Positions 62,498-64,000 of a stretch of 64,000 bases of DNA are shown piece by piece. The stretch comes from Chungangia koreensis (GTDB lineage: Bacteria; Bacillota; Bacilli; Bacillales_A; Planococcaceae): positions 124,001 to 188,000 of the forward strand of contig NZ_JBHSEC010000002.1 in assembly GCF_042651785.1 (NCBI RefSeq), given 5' to 3'. Both the position numbers and the translations under genes were made by a program. The stretch's first letter is position 1. Every line of letters begins with the position of its first letter. The notes below the pieces were generated by a model. That model was not told where the DNA came from. It searched no databases and saw only the letters and a list, made by a program, of their open reading frames with translations.

Positions 62498-64000
62498 TTA
62501 TACAGGATAAACCGGATGTTTTCGATGCACCTCTTGAATTTCTTTCGTGCTGTAGTAACTTAAGCGCAACGATAATTCCTTCCGTAAATCTCCAGGAGCT
62601 ACTATCTCGTCAACAATCATTTCAGATGCAAGTTTGTATATATCGATTTGCTCCTTATATTCCTGATGTTTTTCTAACACAAACGCCATGCGTTCTTTCG
62701 GATCTTCAATCGCTTCAATTTTGTTGGAATATACTGCGTTAACAGCAGCCTCAGGTCCCATAACAGCGATTTGGGCCGTTGGAAGTGCAATGCATACATC
62801 CGGTTCAAAAGCTGGACCAGCCATCGCATAGAGTCCTGCTCCGTATGCTTTTCGGACGACCACAGAAATCTTCGGAACAGTTGCAGAACTCATTGCAGCA
62901 ATCAGTTTAGCACCATGACGAATAATTCCAGCCCGCTCTACTTTCGTTCCAATCATGAATCCTGGTACATCAGCCAAAAAGAGAAGTGGAATCGAAAACG
63001 CGTCACAAAGTTGGATGAATTTAGCTGCTTTATCAGCTGAATCCACGAACAGAACGCCGCCTTTCACTTTTGGCTGATTAGCGATAATGCCTACTGGCTG
63101 TCCGTCAATCCGCGCAATTCCAGTGATGAGTTCTGGAGCAAACAATTTCTTCACGTCATAGAAGCTTCCTTCATCAATTAGTGCATCTATCGCTTCATAC
63201 ATATCGAATGGCGCATTCTGATTTTCCGGGATAATGTCTTTTAGTTCCCTGCCTGCTTTCGGTAAAGCAGGTGACTTAATCGGTGGTTTTTCCTCAAAGT
63301 TTAATGGGAAATAAGAAAGGAATCGTTTTGCTTCTTCAATTGCATCCTGTTCAGTTTGAACTAATACATCCCCACACCCACTGACCGTACAGTGCATGCG
63401 GGCACCGCCCATCTCCTCGAGTGATACCTTCTCCCCAATCACTTTTTCTGCCATTCGTGGTGAACCCAAATACATAGAGGCATTTCCCTCAACCATGATG
63501 ACAACATCACAAAATGCAGGAATGTAAGCACCTCCTGCAGCGGAAGGACCGAAAAGAAGACAGATTTGAGGAATGAAACCTGAAAGCTTTACTTGGTTAT
63601 GAAAAATCCTTCCCGCTCCCCGGCGGTTAGGGAACATATCCAGCTGATCCGTAATCCTAGCGCCAGCTGAATCCACCAAATATAGCATTGGAACACGATT
63701 TTTTTCCGCAATTTCCTGGATTCTAATAATTTTCTCAACAGTTCTGGAACCCCATGAACCTGCCTTTACTGTCGAGTCATTCGCCATAACGCAGACTGTA
63801 CGGCCATCAATTTTCCCCATTGCTGTTACAACACCGTCAGCTGGCAGATCACCTGCTTCCGAATTGGCAAATCTACCATCTTCCAAATACTCCCCATTAT
63901 CGAAAAGGAGCTCCAGTCTTTCACGGACAAACATCTTATTTTGCTCTTTCAATTTTTCATGATATTTCGGATGACCACCAGCAAAAATCTCTTTCAATTT
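62498..64000 (-). CDS. Acyl-CoA carboxylase carboxyltransferase (beta) subunit, N-terminus cut by window edge
   Basis: At least 499 residues, biotin-dependent carboxyltransferase of the propionyl/methylcrotonyl-CoA carboxylase type. Seen: KMFVRERLELLFD near the N-terminus, then the crotonase-like halves with MANDSTVKAGSWGSRTVEKI, SAGARI, FGPSAAGGAYIPAFCD, and LFLADVPGFMIGTKVERAGIIRHGAKLI in the second half. An in-frame TTG at 63997 is probably internal; about 20 residues are expected beyond the edge. The acyl-CoA substrate cannot be decided from this sequence. Confidence 0.88.
   Translation of the reverse strand, partial: KLKEIFAGGHPKYHEKLKEQNKMFVRERLELLFDNGEYLEDGRFANSEAGDLPADGVVTAMGKIDGRTVCVMANDSTVKAGSWGSRTVEKIIRIQEIAEKNRVPMLYLVDSAGARITDQLDMFPNRRGAGRIFHNQVKLSGFIPQICLLFGPSAAGGAYIPAFCDVVIMVEGNASMYLGSPRMAEKVIGEKVSLEEMGGARMHCTVSGCGDVLVQTEQDAIEEAKRFLSYFPLNFEEKPPIKSPALPKAGRELKDIIPENQNAPFDMYEAIDALIDEGSFYDVKKLFAPELITGIARIDGQPVGIIANQPKVKGGVLFVDSADKAAKFIQLCDAFSIPLLFLADVPGFMIGTKVERAGIIRHGAKLIAAMSSATVPKISVVVRKAYGAGLYAMAGPAFEPDVCIALPTAQIAVMGPEAAVNAVYSNKIEAIEDPKERMAFVLEKHQEYKEQIDIYKLASEMIVDEIVAPGDLRKELSLRLSYYSTKEIQEVHRKHPVYPV

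Noticed and set aside
1..64000. CRISPR arrays, tRNA or rRNA genes, prophage or insertion sequences
   Set aside because: I found no regular spaced repeats, no tRNA-like cloverleaf, no rRNA sequence and no transposase or integrase reading frame.

Overview
The window is a stretch of chromosome from an endospore-forming, low-to-moderate GC Firmicute of the order Bacillales, most likely the family Planococcaceae (Sporosarcina-like; this placement is my inference). The evidence is the Bacillus subtilis-type gene order, the sporulation genes (spoVM, spoVD, spoIIGA-sigE-sigG, ymxH, a YjcZ-type peptide), PyrR attenuators, an ileS T-box, bacillithiol synthesis (bshC) and strong AGGAGG ribosome binding sites. 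Almost every gene is on the minus strand, so the biological order reads from high to low coordinates. It is core genome; I see no prophage, transposase, CRISPR array, rRNA or tRNA.

Layout from right to left (direction of transcription). 62.5-64.0 kb: an acyl-CoA carboxylase carboxyltransferase, cut by the window edge. 59.4-62.4 kb: panE, a DUF3397 membrane protein and bshC. 55.9-59.4 kb: an MMPL exporter divergent from a MerR/cobalamin-binding-type regulator, with palindromic repeats between them; this pair is the accessory-looking part. 40.7-55.6 kb: the division and cell wall (dcw) cluster mraZ-rsmH-ftsL-pbpB-spoVD-mraY-murD-ftsW/spoVE-divIB-ylxW-ylxX-sbp-ftsA-ftsZ, without murE, murG and murB. 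37.4-39.9 kb: spoIIGA-sigE-sigG. 34.1-37.3 kb: ymxH-yggS-sepF-ylmG-ylmH-divIVA. 29.4-33.8 kb: ileS (T-box), lspA, rluD-type synthase. 17.7-29.4 kb: the complete pyrimidine operon pyrR-P-B-C-AA-AB-K-D-F-E with two PyrR-type attenuators. 15.3-17.3 kb: plus-strand yjcZ-like and rqcH. 2.6-15.1 kb: gmk-rpoZ-coaBC-priA-def-fmt-rsmB-stp-prkC-rsgA-rpe-thiN-spoVM. 1-2.4 kb: rpmB (plus strand), then yloU-fakA, cut by the left edge.

The genes are coupled by many 4-bp (ATGA/TTGA) overlaps. Several starts are not ATG: TTG for pyrR, murD, divIB, ftsA, priA and probably ylmG; GTG for lspA, bshC and coaBC; and apparently CTG for spoVD, where the first ATG/GTG-type start would remove the membrane anchor. Points most worth a second look are the CTG start of spoVD, a 38-residue SpoVM whose stop codon lies inside its own terminator hairpin, the MerR/B12-like regulator with altered cobalamin motifs and a palindrome overlapping opposed promoters, and three copies of a GC-rich intergenic repeat family (about 17.4, 40.2 and 40.6 kb), two of them facing each other between ftsZ and spoIIGA.
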